From NCBI GenBank assembly GCA_034401135.1, contig JAWZSP010000003.1:4092001-4156000 (forward strand): a DNA stretch of 64,000 bases. Reading direction: 5' to 3'. Below, one piece after another: positions 45,089 through 57,203 of the stretch. The notes under the pieces were generated by a model. It had not been told where the DNA came from and did no database searches. It saw nothing but the letters and a program-made list of their open reading frames with translations. Each line of letters opens with the position of its first letter. Position 1 is the stretch's first letter. The position numbers and the translations under genes were made by a program. The stretch is from Volutella citrinella (Eukaryota; Ascomycota; Sordariomycetes; Hypocreales; Nectriaceae).

Positions 45089-45790
45089 GCTGGTTGTTCT
45101 CTTTTTGCTCCTGTTGCTCTGTTACCTCCGCCTCAGCTTTGCATCCTCACTTTGTCGTAGTTATTTGGTCACTTCGCTGCTAAGTCTTGAGTTGACCATG
45201 ACATCAATTATTGTTGAGAGGTGGGACCCTGATCGGCCCATGTCACGGCGATACCTCCCAAAGCCGTAAATGTCGCCGTCCCCATCCTGTGCAGGGCAAC
45301 TTAAGCGAATCTCTTGGCGGTTTTCCCCCGTCTCTTCCCAAGCTTCCACGGACGGAGTAGCACAACGGAGGGTATATGGTAATAGCGCCGGGCAGGTGGA
45401 CTTCAGATCTCCCCGACTCCGGTCCTCAACAATCTCCGGCGGAACCTCCGGACGGCCCCCGGCCCCCACTCAGCGCCGTGCCTCGGCTTCGTCGTCGTGA
45501 TCGACTCTTCGTGGGACTGGCATTGCCGAACGATGCGCCATAACAAGCGCCGGAGTCGCATCGGTGCATCGAGTTGATCATTATTCGTCTCACGTTGCCT
45601 CACCTCTGTGCATTTTCGGACGAGTCGGCAGCTGGCGGATCGTGCATTGCGCTTATCTTGGCGCCGTCGTATCGAGCGTCGCGCCCCGTCTCGGTGGGAA
45701 TTAGTCCCCACGCGACCAAACTTGACCCCTTCATAGATTCCTTCCACCTGCAACCTGCAACCTGCAACCTGCACGCAGGCCCTCGCAGCC
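45089..45790. other. Intergenic between tRNA-Ala and the THEM6-like gene
   Basis: Promoter and leader of the gene at 45791. Four tandem copies of a 7-bp unit lie at 45746-45773, directly before the start codon. No other feature. Confidence 0.55.
45746..45773 (+). repeat. Four tandem ACCTGCA units in a 5' UTR
   Basis: Four exact 7-bp copies end 17 bp before the ATG of the THEM6-like gene, so they are probably transcribed in its leader. Confidence 0.9.
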
Positions 45791-46876
45791 ATGGCGTCCG
45801 CACACAAGAAGATCCCCGCGCTGTCGCTCGTGGTTCCTCTCTTTGTGCCTCTCGCTCTCGGTTCCGCGGGATACGCTGCCTGGCGCGCAGATTGGCGCAC
45901 ACTGATCCGCCAGTTCCTCACTGGGCCGGGTCGCACGTCGCGGATCCTGCTGCTCATCTTTGCCCTCCTCAACCGCAAGAGCCTGCCTCTCGCGTGGACA
46001 GTATGCGCTGCCGATCTCCCCCTCTAACCGCAAGACTAACATGGCGCGCAGTACCGCGTATTCTACGCCATCTTCTATCACTCATGGCTGCGCAAGTCGC
46101 CGGTCTTGGGGCCCAAGGCGCTCTTCAAGCCCGTCGTCTCGCCGTCGCACACGCCGCTCCTCGAGATTGACTACAACCTGCACAAGTCCAACTCGACCTA
46201 CTTTGCCGATCTCGACATCTCGCGTACCCACCTCGTGTCCTTCCTGTGCCGCCCTTCGCTGCGCGCCATGGCGTACAACTCGCAGACCAAGCTGGTCCTC
46301 GACCCCAAGACCAATGAGCCCATCAAGGGCACTCTGGGCATCATGCTCGGCTCCGTCGAGTGCACATTCAAGCGTGAAATCCCCGGATACAAGGGCTACG
46401 AGCTGTGGAGTCGCGTTGGCGCCTGGGACCGCAAGTGGATGTATATCATCACATACTTTGTGCCCAAGGGCGCTGCGAAGCCAACGTCATGGCTTGATAG
46501 GCGCACGTCCAAGAAGAGGGCGCGTGGACCGAAGGACGCCACCGGTGGATGGGAGAACAAAATCTACGCCACGGCCATTAGCAAGTACGTCTTCAAGCTC
46601 GGCCGATTCACGGTGCACCCCGCCATTATTCTCAACCACTCGGGCCTGCTCCCTCAGCGGCCCGGAGGTTGGACAAGTGGCGAAGAGCAGGTGGGAGACA
46701 TGTCGGCGGACCTGTCGGACGTGGATCTGAGTGTCGAGGGCGAGTGGGATTGGCGACGCGTGGAGGCGCAGCGCCGCAAGGGAATGGAGCTGGCTGCTCA
46801 ATTCCACGAGCTGGACAAGCTGAACGAGACTTTTGATGGTGGCAACAATGGAGCCATTGGCTATTTTACCCCATAA
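45791..46876 (+). CDS. THEM6-like hotdog-fold (thioesterase-superfamily) membrane protein
   Basis: Two exons, 45791-46000 and 46052-46876, give 344 residues (junction AWT|YRVFYAIFYHSWLR, phase 0). The N-terminus carries a hydrophobic anchor (LSLVVPLFVPLALGSAGYAAW) and a second hydrophobic stretch (RILLLIFALL). A hotdog domain follows, with the typical LHKSNSTYFADLDISRTHLV segment. Fungal proteins of this type are often labelled capsule polysaccharide biosynthesis proteins, but they match the THEM6/acyl-CoA thioesterase-like family, whose human member is an ER membrane protein with no proven activity. The catalytic residues of active thioesterases are not evident. The C-terminal 60 residues are charged and helical (DWRRVEAQRRKGMELAAQF). 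Confidence 0.85.
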
Positions 46877-47193
46877 TCGATATAGATGTTCAAATGGAGG
46901 GCAAGACGAGGGTAGAGAGAGCGAGACCTACATGGGCAAGTGACTAAGATAATGATTGAGGAGAATGTGAGCCAACAGAGGGCCCATAGTACATGGATTA
47001 GACCTGCTCATGAGATATAGATATAGGACTGAAGAATAACACTGCCATTGCTTTTTGATACCCATGGAACTCCCCTTGATACAACTTGATCCGGCCAGTG
47101 AAGGACAAGAAGAAATACGAGTGGTGACGCTAGACAATATGAACAGAAGGACTATCGATCGGACTGTGCTCTGGGAAACGAGACGAGTTGAAA
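46877..47193. other. Tail-to-tail intergenic region
   Basis: Convergent 3' ends of the THEM6-like and CFEM genes. Nothing else seen. Confidence 0.6.
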
Positions 47194-47666
47194 TCAAAGC
47201 AGGGCCACCGCCACCGCCAGGGCAGCAGCGCCAGCCAGTGCCGAGTTGTGAAAGAGCGTAATTCCGCCGCCAGTCTTTGGTGTGGGCTCTGAAGAAGCTG
47301 AGGGTGTTGGAGTTGGCTTGGGAGAATAGCCGGCCTTTGCGCAAAAGGTAACCACTGATTCGGCGGTACCTGGGCGAGCAAGCGGTCAACACACAGGTGA
47401 TAGCACGACAGAGAGAGGTTTGGCTTACGGGTCATGTCCTCGAGTTCACAGCCGGCCTTTACCAGGCACGGGGATACGGCCTCGATCATGATGTTGAGCT
47501 TGCTGCACTGGCACTCCATGTCGGTGAGATTGCAGCCCTGCTCTGCCGACACTGTTGCGATGCAAGCGAGGGAGCATTTGGGGAGGCTATCCTTGAGAGC
47601 GAGCAGGTCTTGGGTGAAGGCCCCGGAGGCGAGGGCCAGAAGGACCAGCGGTTGGAGTGTCTTCAT
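47194..47666 (-). CDS. CFEM-domain protein, probably GPI-anchored
   Basis: Two exons, 47666-47429 and 47369-47194, give 137 residues (junction EDMT|R|TAESVVTFC; GTAAGC donor). A signal peptide covers residues 1-19 (MKTLQPLVLLALASGAFTQ). The eight cysteines of the CFEM domain are present (KCSLAC, GCNLTDMECQC, PCLVKAGC, FC), including the Asp (CNLTD) that coordinates heme in characterised CFEM proteins. A Pro/Thr/Ser linker (SPKPTPTPSASSEPTPK) is followed by an HNSALAG site and a hydrophobic tail, typical for GPI attachment. CFEM proteins sit in the wall or are secreted; roles include heme uptake, adhesion and host interaction. Without the second exon the eighth cysteine and the anchor would be lost. 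A (GTGGT)n tract lies just before the ATG. Confidence 0.93.
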
Positions 47667-50600
47667 GGCGTGGTGTGGTGTGGTGTGGCCAGTATAAGCC
47701 GAGCCGGAAGGACAAAGGGACGGATGGCACACGCCTGGAGAAGAGGAGGGCAAAGGCCTCGGAGAAGTGAAAAGCAAAGGCTGGACAAGGAGCGACGACA
47801 GGTGTTAGAAATGAGATTGTTGATTATACAGAGTGCGGCAAGTTGGAAAGCCAACAACGGGGACGAGGAGTGCCGACGAAAGGACTCATAAGGGAATCAC
47901 CGAAGGTGTCTCGCACCCATTTGCACCTGCATCGAGGAAAATCGAACATTACGTGCAGTGCAGCTCATAATAGCAGCGGGTGGTCGTAGGCGCGGACGCA
48001 GAGCATCTGGATGGACGCCCCTAGGGCTTGGCCCAGCCAACACGGTGCCGCGGCGGCGCTGGGACTCGTCACCCTCCTCCGTCAAGGTCTCAAGGACCCC
48101 CCGTCACCCCCCGCCAGCGGCGAAGCCATCACCGCCGCGAGAAGCAACAGACCGCTAAGAGCAGCGATGCCATTGCACACCAAGCAGGGGAGCCTTGGCC
48201 AAGCGCCATGAATAGGCTAGTCTGGGGGTTGAAGGGGGGGAGAGCAAGCGGGACGACGGGACGGCGCTGGGATAACCCCAACCCAGTCCCAACGACACAG
48301 ACCGCGGACTGGTCAGGGGGCGCGCGTGAAGCCAATATCGACTTTGATGAGTGTGTTGGGTGACCTCCAGACCTGGCCAATTGCCGCGGGTAAGATGCAG
48401 TTCCGCCCATCGAGCGTGGTCAGTCTGGACGCCGGAGCGCACAAATACATGGCAGCCATAGGGTGCCAAGGGCAGGTGGCGCCCGCGCTAGGGGAACAGC
48501 CAGGCGGGCATGGGAGCTATGACATGTCCGTGCAGTGAGCAAGAGATCTGGAAGCGAAGGTCTAGAAATCAGAGGAAGCGATTTGAACTGCCGGCTGCCA
48601 AGAGACACACGATCACAGAGGGCTGCCGCGTTGTGCGCGAGTGTTCACTCACAAGCCGACGAAACTTGGTGCTCGCTGCTTCAGGATATGCAACAGTAAC
48701 GCGACGCAACGAAACACGCCACACCACACCTTCTCAGCTCAGTTGTTCGTAAGTCCGACGACGCGCCGCTTGCGCCGGGAGCATAGGATGGGTGCATTCT
48801 CGACGGCCGATTGAGCGTGCGCGACGGCCCCGGTGGCTTGTGGTTGGCTCCCCCGCAGTGTGACATGTTCAGGTGCCTGGGACTCCTGGGAGGGTCTGGG
48901 ACGAACCAGGGATCATTCAGATGGCATGGCATGGCACCCATGGACGGAGCTAGGACGGATGCTGGAGAAGAGGAGGGCAGCCGCTGCCTCTCGTTGGCCG
49001 AGCGGAATGGCCTGGCACATAGGGCGATGCTGGGCCAGGACGTCGGATTGGGTTCCCCGTCACTGATGCTGGGGACTGAAAGGACATGCAGGTCGCTTGC
49101 TCCCTCCTGTCTGCCCGCTGTTCGCTTGTTGTTTGGCCGAGTGGCCTTGCAACATGCTGCTGCCCTACTGCCCCGAGCATTTGGTAGCAGTTGATTGATT
49201 TCTAACAATTGCTCCCATGTGGTGGTGGAGTAGTATTCACCCCAGTCGAGTCGTCTCCCGCCGTTCGACTGGCGGAGTGCATGCATGGCCTAAACCACAA
49301 TGGCCCAAAGTGTTTCGATGCCCCTTACCGTTGGCACTCTCCTCGAGTCCTTGGGTGTTGGATTACGGTGAGGCTTGAGTCGTGCATGCAGATGGACAGA
49401 CAGCCACGGCAGCGAGTGGCAAGGAGGTGACGATGGTTGGTCAAGTGTAGAACGTGCCCATGGAGCTACTTGTGTTGTGGCTGATATAAGCTAGGAGCTA
49501 TAACAACAGAAGTGGAAAAGTTGCGCTGAAGTTCCGCACCGGAGATGCACTCTTCCCCGTCAGGCAACCGAGCAGTAGTGGCCAGAATGGAGGCCTTGCG
49601 AATCAACAGAAAGGAGGAGCTGGGATAACAATACATAGTACGCTATCCTGCTAACCAGCTTTGAATCGGCCAAATTCGCCGAGTACCTGCCGTTCACACC
49701 CACTTGCATCATGCAACCAGCCCTGAAGGCCCGACTGGATTGGCTTCGATATCTTAGAATTGCCCGAGCGACCGAGAGCATGGCGTTGCAAAAGCGTGTG
49801 GGTGTGCAGCCCGAATGAGCTGTGATGTAAGGTCAAGGGACAGGCACATTGGCAACGCCGTTGTGATGTAGTGTTGCAAAGGACAGTGTGGCAGAACCAG
49901 GTTGTCAATCACACAATCCGCCGTAGTTTCGGGCGTCGAATTTGGCGAGCTGCCGAACCACACGCATCTCTATCCAGCAACGCTGGCGAAACGTTGGTCT
50001 TGCAATGGGCCAACAAGCAGCTGACATGCCGGTGTGCAAGCAAGTATTGGGCTGGCTTAGTTGCCAATGTCACGAAGGAAGGGAATACGAAGCTAATCTG
50101 GATGGCTATATAATCCGAAGAAAAGAGGTATAATGAAGGGAAGAAAAGAGAAGTGCAAAGCAAGAGAGGGTTGAAGTTGATCAGTTGACATAATTTTGGT
50201 GGTCCACACTGACTGGTTTTTCCAGTCTCGGTGCTTGACTCTATATTGGTCATCATCATGTAAACTTCAACCCATCTCGATTTCAGGTTCCGGCACCCTC
50301 AGGAGGGCTTCCCACGAAGCCTAGAGGGTAAAAAAAGCGAAGGTGCCGTCGCCAGAAACGTCGACGGGATTGTGACCCCCCTCGCCTCAAGAATGAGCCC
50401 CGTTGAGTAACCCGACTTTCGTCGGGCAATCGCATACCTATCAACCTCGACAAAAATCCTCTGCGCCCGATACCACACCCACGAGCACCGACGGCTGACC
50501 ACCATCACCGCCAAGAAACGCGCCGGCCGCGACACTGCCCCACGATTGCCGGCGTCGGACTCGTATCTTCATCCAAGGGGACCGGCAGCGCGAGACAGGC

Positions 50601-51268
50601 GAGGCCAGCGCGTCTAGACGGAAATGTAGCGGAGGACAGGGCCGGCGCAGGGAGAGGGCCTGGGCAGCGGAGGTCAGCCGCTGTGCTTCTATGGCGGCGC
50701 GTTTCCGCGTGCTCGAAAAAAGAGACGTCCGGGGACTTTCTCCCAAAGCGTGGTGGAAGAGCGAGACGCCGCACGAGGCGGCGTCTCCGTTTGTGAGCTT
50801 CGAATGGCGATTTGTCGAGCGAGGGGGGTGAGGAAGGAAAGAGAAGGAGAAGAACAGAAGCTCGCAGGTTGAATTTTTATGATGGTGGATGCAGCCCCGG
50901 GTGGCGCTAGGCCGGGCCCCATTGTTTTTTTTCCATCGCACCTGCGGCTAGCCAATGGGCGTGGCGCGTCTGGAAGGCTGGGCTGGTGCCTTCGTGCCTG
51001 TTCAGTAGCCGTTCAATCCACCACAGCTACAAAGACCCGGCGCCAGTTTGCATATCGTCGACGACCTCAGCTCTCCATCGCGCACCCACAGCAGAGACTG
51101 GGACCCGCGATCTGCGTCTGAATCTTTTAGAGGAACCACCCGCCTCTCCCATCTGCGAAACCTGCCCCCCGCGCGTCCGACGACCTGCGAGCGTAGCTCC
51201 TCGACCAGCAGCGGTCAGAAAACCTAGCAGCCCTCCTGCGCGCGTCCGAAACTCGCAACCCATCCAGA
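47667..51268. other. 3.6-kb intergenic region between the CFEM gene and RAE1
   Basis: Divergent promoters of the flanking genes. A short (GTGGT)3 tract occupies 47670-47688 next to the CFEM start. Frames up to 201 codons (48681-49286, minus) occur but have no recognisable content, and the GC-rich part at 50.4-51.2 kb is probably the RAE1 leader and promoter. No RNA gene or transposon remnant seen. Confidence 0.5.
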
Positions 51269-52516
51269 ATGTCGACGCTCTTCGGCGGCAGTAGCGCCAG
51301 CACGGCGACGAGCAACACTCTGGGCGACCTCAAGGGGGATGTTGCCCTCTCGGACCCCCCAACCGACAGCATCTCCGACCTGGCATTCTCGCCGGCCCCG
51401 AACAGCCCCGATTTCCTCGCCGTGGCAAGTTGGGACAACAAGGTCCGCATCTACGAGATTGCCCAGAACGGCCAGAGCCAGGGCCGCCATGCCTACGAGC
51501 ACAGCCAGCCCGTGCTGAACGTCGACTTTTCCAAGGTAAGAACCCAACACCCGCCTCGGCTCCCCCAGCGCCTCAAGGGCAATGAGCTGCTCGACCGGGA
51601 GAGTGGCACACGATTTGCCACGGAGATAATGACTGACGCATTCCATAGGACGGAACCAAGGTTGCCTCTGCCGGCGCTGACAAGGCAGTCAAGGTTTGCG
51701 ACCTGGCCTCGCAGCAGGACATCGTCGTCGGCACTCACGACCAACCAGTCCGAACGGTGCGCTGGTTCGAGAGCGGAAACGGCCCCATGGTCGCCTCTGG
51801 CTCATGGGACAAGACTGTCAAGTACTGGGACCTCCGACAGCAGGGACCTGCCGCCACCATCACCTGCCAGGAGCGCGTTTATACCATGGACGTGCGCGAC
51901 AACCTGTGCGTCGTCGGCACCGCCGACCGACACATCAACGTCATCGACCTCAAGAACCCGACCGTCATCTACAAGACGCTGCAGAGCCCCCTCAAGTGGC
52001 AGACCCGCGTCGTCAGCTGTTTCGCCGACTCCGCCGGTTTTGCTATTGGCAGTATCGAGGGTCGTTGCGCTATTCAGTATGTTGAGGAGAAGGACTCGGC
52101 GTAAGAATGAACCCCCCCAAATCATTGTGACATATTTTTGCTAACAGCTTGACTACAGCTCCAACTTCTCCTTCAAGTGCCACCGTGACCCGCCGGCGAA
52201 CAACGTCACCAACGTCTACGCCGTCAACGACATCTCGTTCCACCCCGTCCACGGCACTTTCAGCACCGCCGGCTCCGACGGAACCTTCCACTTCTGGGAC
52301 AAGGACGCCAAGCACCGTCTCAAGGGATACCCCAATGTCGGCGGCAGCATCACTGCCACCACCTTCAACAAGAGCGGCAGCATCTTCGCCTACGCCGTTA
52401 GTTACGACTGGGCCAAGGGCTACCAAGCCAACACGCAGCAGTACCCTATTAAGGTTATGCTGCATCCTGTCAACAACGACGAGTGCAAGCCTCGTCCGTC
52501 GATGAAGAAGCGGTAG
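51269..52516 (+). CDS. RAE1: mRNA export WD40 protein Rae1/Gle2
   Basis: Three exons, 51269-51535, 51649-52100 and 52159-52516, give 358 residues. The start MSTLFGGSSASTATS is followed by the family signature SISDLAFSPAPNSPDFLAVASWDNKVRIYEI. WD repeats run through the whole protein, e.g. MVASGSWDKTVKYWDLR, FSTAGSDGTFHFWDKDAK. The protein forms a seven-bladed propeller that binds the GLEBS motif of Nup98-type nucleoporins at the nuclear pore and works in mRNA export and mitosis. The C-terminus ends PRPSMKKR. All three junctions agree in phase with the conserved protein. The 3' flank carries a 16-nt G-run 12 bp after the stop. Confidence 0.96.
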
Positions 52517-53164
52517 ATGATGAGACACGGGGGGGGGGGGGGGGTCGACAGGATAACAGGAAAAATCTGGGTTATTACTGAATAGGATGGGGATAAAAGT
52601 TGCCCTCCGAACGGGTTACTTTTTCGTAATTGTACTTTAAAAACATAAGATTGCGATTGCAAAGCTGCGCAAGTATAGGGGAAAGGGCAGTATGGAGACA
52701 GGATTGGGACTGAAGGGGGGGGTGCTACGAGAGATGATACCATAGACACAAACCAACCCACCACAAACACTCTCAAAACCAAACACAACATCAAACATTC
52801 ACGCGGTATTTAGGTAGTTCAGCTTGGGAAATGATAATTGAAGGAACCCATAGGTCTTGCTTAACACATCATTGTGAAGTATATTTTGTTTGTTGCTCAG
52901 TCTGCCCCATATGGGGATGCAGAAGCGTCGTCATGGCCCTTTTTTGCAGCTCTGGTGTCAAAGGACATCCGAGAGCCTTCATCAGCAAATTTGGCAGCTA
53001 ATTATATGCGCAACCAAGGTGCGACCGTTACATAAAACAATTACAAACGCTTAAAGAGAAACCCCGACGGCCATCCGGTCGAGGGAGCGAGCAGGGCCTA
53101 TCGAGTTGGCCTGAGAGCACCAAGACCTCGGACCCCTCATCGCCGAAATGAGGGATCAGGTGCT
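52517..53164. other. Tail-to-tail intergenic region with a G-run
   Basis: Convergent 3' ends of RAE1 and the small minus-strand gene. Sixteen consecutive G residues lie at 52529-52544, a likely sequencing and slippage hot spot. Nothing else seen. Confidence 0.6.
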
Positions 53165-53865
53165 TCAATTCATGGTAGGTTTGCGGCTGCCACCAGTCAA
53201 GTCTTCCACCATGCCGCGCCAGATATCGCCCAGCATGGTGCTCTCTTCGCGGGCCTGGGCCGGCTCGTGGGCGAAATTCAAATCCACGCCGTCAACGGTG
53301 ATGCCCTGGAGGTTGGCGAGAGGTGCGCCAGGTAGGACGGCATCAGGGTTGGCGGCGACAATGATACGATGAGCAGGAGAAGACATGGCAGCCTCAGGCT
53401 CAGCATAGTGAGTGGTGTAGTTGTCGGGGAGCAGGGGCATACGGGGCATGGGCTCCGCAGCAAAGCCAGTTGCGTGCAGCGGCGGCAGGCGAGTAGCGTC
53501 CAGGTTGCCAGCGGGGGTCCGAGATGGAGCGGATGAGTGGAAGGTCTGCATCAAGGGCTTCGGCCTGTTGGCGATGGAGGGCTGAGGAGTAGGACGGTGG
53601 GTGGTAGTGAGGCCACGGGAAGTCTGAGCGCAAGGCATGTTAGTGACCCATGTTTGGTGCACCAGGATTGGCAGCTGGCGGCATAGGGTGCAAGCATGCA
53701 GTGCATGCATGTCATGCGACGTACCTCTGAGAGCTCGGGAGAGCGGGTGGCACGGCGCGATCGAACGAGCTCGTCATACTTTGGCATGAGAGCGGCGCCG
53801 GTGGTGCGCTGGGTCTCCAGGAGAGTGCGCGAGAGCTTGCTGGCGGGAGCAGTGATTCGTGACAT
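53165..53865 (-). CDS. Small fungal protein of unknown function
   Basis: Two exons, 53865-53725 and 53623-53165, give 199 residues (junction PELSE|TSRGLTTT, phase 0; GTACGT donor). The protein is rich in Pro, Ala and Thr. The first 45 residues (MSRITAPASKLSRTLLET) are basic and could be an amphipathic targeting helix. An FHSSAPSRT segment at about residue 70 resembles sequences near the cleavage site of fungal mitochondrial presequences but lies unusually far from the start. The C-terminal part (HRIIVAANPDAVLPGAPLANL, then GDIWRGMVEDL) looks folded or conserved. I do not recognise the family; mitochondrial location is a weak guess. Confidence 0.7.
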
Positions 53866-56759
53866 TGCGGCGACAATGGGGGTGGGAGATGGAATAGAGA
53901 AGGTAGAGGAAGAGTGGGAGGGGAGATGGGATGGCAGGCTGCTATGTATATGCAGAACCTAGAGAGGTCTATCAGACAGGAGGTCGTAGCAGCGACGGCG
54001 ATCACGGGGTGTGGACGGAGTTGATGTCCGTCAAGCGTGGAGACGATAAGGTGAGGCCTTGCCAATTGGACGGGATGGGGAGGGCCGGAAGTTTAGAGGT
54101 CGAAGTGTGGCAGAGAGGAATGGAATGGAATTGTTGAGGTTTCGCGGTATGGGGGGAGGGACGGGATGGGCGGGAGAGGGACAGGTCTAGATATAGTAGC
54201 GGACTACGGAGAGCAAACGAGAGCCGTGGAAGTGAGCAACTGGGAGGAGGGTGTGGGTTGCAAGGGAGTGAACGAAGGGTACCTCTAATGATACCACGGG
54301 ATGGCGGTAGAGATCAGATGGGTCCCCTGCGTACTCGGGATTGCTAGCTGGCGGGGAAAGAGCTTGGAGCTTGCTAGTGCCACCATCCGTGATTCGTAGC
54401 GCAGCTGTATCAATGGAGGAAAGGGAGGAGCGATCAGTCGTCACCGACATCCCGCAAACACAGGCGGACAAAATGGCTTATGGAAGGAGCTGGACTGCGC
54501 ATCTTCATCCTCCTCCCACCAACAGAAGTACAAAGCAGACCCATCCGTCTTCCTATCACGCGGCCAGGTGGCACACCCACATCACCAGCATCGCACTGCA
54601 ACCGGCCAGGCGGCAGAGGTCTGGCTCGATTGTATAGCCGAAACTGCTCATCACTCTGCGGCTGTGTGCTGGGATGGGTGGACGGGATGCCCAGCCAAAC
54701 AAGCACTGATCCGGCCCAGCCAGGAACCCTGATCGATCGAGCCTTACAAGGAGCCGAAGGAGCGCCGCGAGCCTGGATGCCGACGCGAATGCGATATCTC
54801 CTTTGATATTATCCCAAAAAGTGCAATGATTTGTGACCGACAAAACTCTGGCCGTGTTGAGAGAACGGTCTGGGTTTGGCTTCGATGGGTGGTGCCTTAG
54901 AGGCCCGCCCTATCCTGGGCCGCCCATGCAACGCTCCCATGTCGCTGTCTGTGGGATGCGCACTCACGGGAAACCCGTCCATTCCCCGCCACACCCCCTG
55001 CCCACCTGGCACCTGCTGGGCCAGTGCTGGCTGTCTCAGATCCCCACAGAAGCAGTGCTGGTAGATGAGCTGAGCAAGCTTGCCAGACTGCCAGTCTTGC
55101 GCACGGAGTCCGGCCGCCTTCTGGTTGGGCTAAGTCGGTGCTAATTACTGGGCTGTTGAGCTGCCGGAGCCAGCCCCGGACTGGGTGTCTAGTCGATTTG
55201 TTGACGAACTTTGCCTACCAGTAGACGAAGACTGAGGATTGCGTATTCGCTTTTCACAACGGCCCCATTGACGATTGGCAACGCTGATAAAGACAACGAG
55301 AAACACTGTGGCAATCCTTCCACCCGCATGCTACGCGGACGAGCATGAGGTGGCGCCATTCATCGCAGCTGGTGCACTGGAACTCGTTGAGACGCAGTAG
55401 AACCACAGCTATCACTGACGCCAGAAGGGGTGGCATCCAATTGCCCAGGTTCAAGCTTCAGGGCGGGTGGACCCAGATGCAGCGCCGCCGCTTTTAGATC
55501 TCTTCTGCGGCCTTGGCACCATGACCAAGCACGTCGTCCTGCCAGATCATCCTCAACAGGCACACGCACGCCTTGTATCATGCTGAAGGGACGGACCATC
55601 AGGGCCAAAGGCATGGGATGCCTGTAGCCTGAGGTTTGATGGACACGGAGCTCCCAAGCTGATGACGACTGGGTGGCGATAGGAATAACAGTATCTTTTG
55701 CTATCGCTCTGTCTGGCGTTTCCCCGAGATACCAACAAACCAAAAGCAAGACGCCGCCTCTTTCACCACAGCTACGACTGTGACTCAGTCAGCCCATCTT
55801 CTTGCGCTCGTGAGCAGCTGCTGCAAAAGCGGCCACGCCACTACTGCACCGCCCATGTCGGCACGGCAGTGGAATCCACCAAACAGCTCCAGAAAGCTCA
55901 AGCGCTCATGCGATCCGTGGCACATCTGCTCTTACGAACGTCCGCGCAGCTCTCCCGGCACTCAGGAACCGGGGCTTGGCCTTGGATTTCGCTTGGTTGG
56001 AACTTGCTGAATCGCCTCCACCTTGAGGCCCTCCTCTGGCAGACTCTGACCAACCCCAAACAACCTATGTGCCGCGGGTCACCGGTGCCCCATTTGCCGG
56101 CGGATAGGATGATGACTCGTTTTCTATCGCTTTGAATCTCGGAATTCCGAAAGGCTGGGGGCGATGCTGGAACTCCATCTCCAGGGCGCGACGTCGTTCG
56201 TTTTGGCTGCGGCGCTGCAAATAACTTCCCGCCACTGTCTTAGGCCCTCTTGGCCCTGTTCTTCAGGGGGCGCACGTGTCCCTTGTTTGTTGAGGTGGCC
56301 CGTGGACCTCTTCCCCTTGCCTGTTCTCACCACACCGGTCCCATGCTAGCAGATCTGCCACGGTAGTTCCCAGGGGTGGCGGGAGTCAACACGGCACCAA
56401 GTCGGAGGCGACACTCTACAGGCTACAGGCTACAGGCACGGGCGGACTGCGGCAAAGCTAGCTGCCCAGAGTTGCGTTTCAAGGGGCCAAAGGCTATGCC
56501 GCTGTCAAACAATGTTGCTATTTTGGAGCCGGGCAACCTGCCAAGTCCCGTTTGGCAAGTGGCTTGCAAAGCCAAAATCAACGGCCGCCATGTTATAGCC
56601 TCCTAGGTGAACGGAGCTCCGAGCTGTTTCAGCGAGGCGTCGAGTTTGCTTGCGAAGCCGTGGTTTCGTGGCTAACCACTTTAAGCGTACAACTTATAGG
56701 TGTAGTACCACAGCCAGTCTGTCACTCCACCGCTCGTGCATGTCGAACCCGATAGCCAG
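53866..56759. other. 2.9-kb intergenic region
   Basis: Promoter of the small minus-strand gene on the left and 3' flank of the RNase-like gene on the right. Frames of up to 145 codons lack recognisable content. Three tandem copies of CTACAGG lie at 56416-56436. No transposon fragments seen. Confidence 0.5.
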
Positions 56760-57203
56760 CTAGGAAGTCCCTGTGCATCCAACATAGTTACCGTCTTTCC
56801 ACGTGATTTGGCCAACAATCCGGCAATTACCATCGATGATGACTCTATCATTGCCGGGGTTTCCACCTGCGCAATGTTAGCTCGCTTCTACCGAATACGT
56901 TTCGAAGAGATGCCAGCCGAAAAGGCCCATCATGTGGCTACCTTGGACGTAGACCTGCCATCCCGAGAGGAGCGGGAATTCGGTGAATGGCGACCTGAAG
57001 CCTTTGAACTTGAACTTGTCGGAATTGTCGAAAACCCTTGGGAATTCCTGAGGGTCGGGCTTTGGCAAGTAACGGCTGTGACAAGCCGCAAAGGCAGCTC
57101 TCTCTATCTGGTCTGTTGTGACTCTCGCCCCTTGGCACCTAGTGTCCGCCAGGACAGGGGCGCTGAATGCAGCGAATGATAGTGCGACTGAGTGGAACTT
57201 CAT
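56760..57203 (-). CDS. Secreted RNase T1/N1-fold protein lacking both catalytic histidines
   Basis: Two exons, 57203-56942 and 56866-56760, give 122 residues. The 75-nt intron has a GTAGCC donor, GCTAAC branch and GCAG acceptor. Residues 1-19 are a signal peptide (MKFHSVALSFAAFSAPVLA). The mature part follows the fungal guanyl-specific RNase pattern: FPRVFDN, GFRSPFTEFPLLSG, GGNPGNDRVII and GQITWKDGN, with four cysteines (23, 41, 102, 118). In RNase T1 the active residues are Tyr38/His40, Glu58, Arg77 and His92. Here Glu75 and Arg95 are kept, but the His40 position is Arg56 and the His92 position is Trp110. So RNA cleavage by the usual mechanism is unlikely. This resembles RNase-like effector proteins of some plant-pathogenic fungi, which keep the fold and lose activity. 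The role is inferred; the alignment is by eye. Confidence 0.85.

Noticed and set aside
48681..49286. 201-codon minus-strand frame
   Set aside because: No recognisable domain and low-complexity Ser/Pro/Arg content; overlapping open frames on the other strand.
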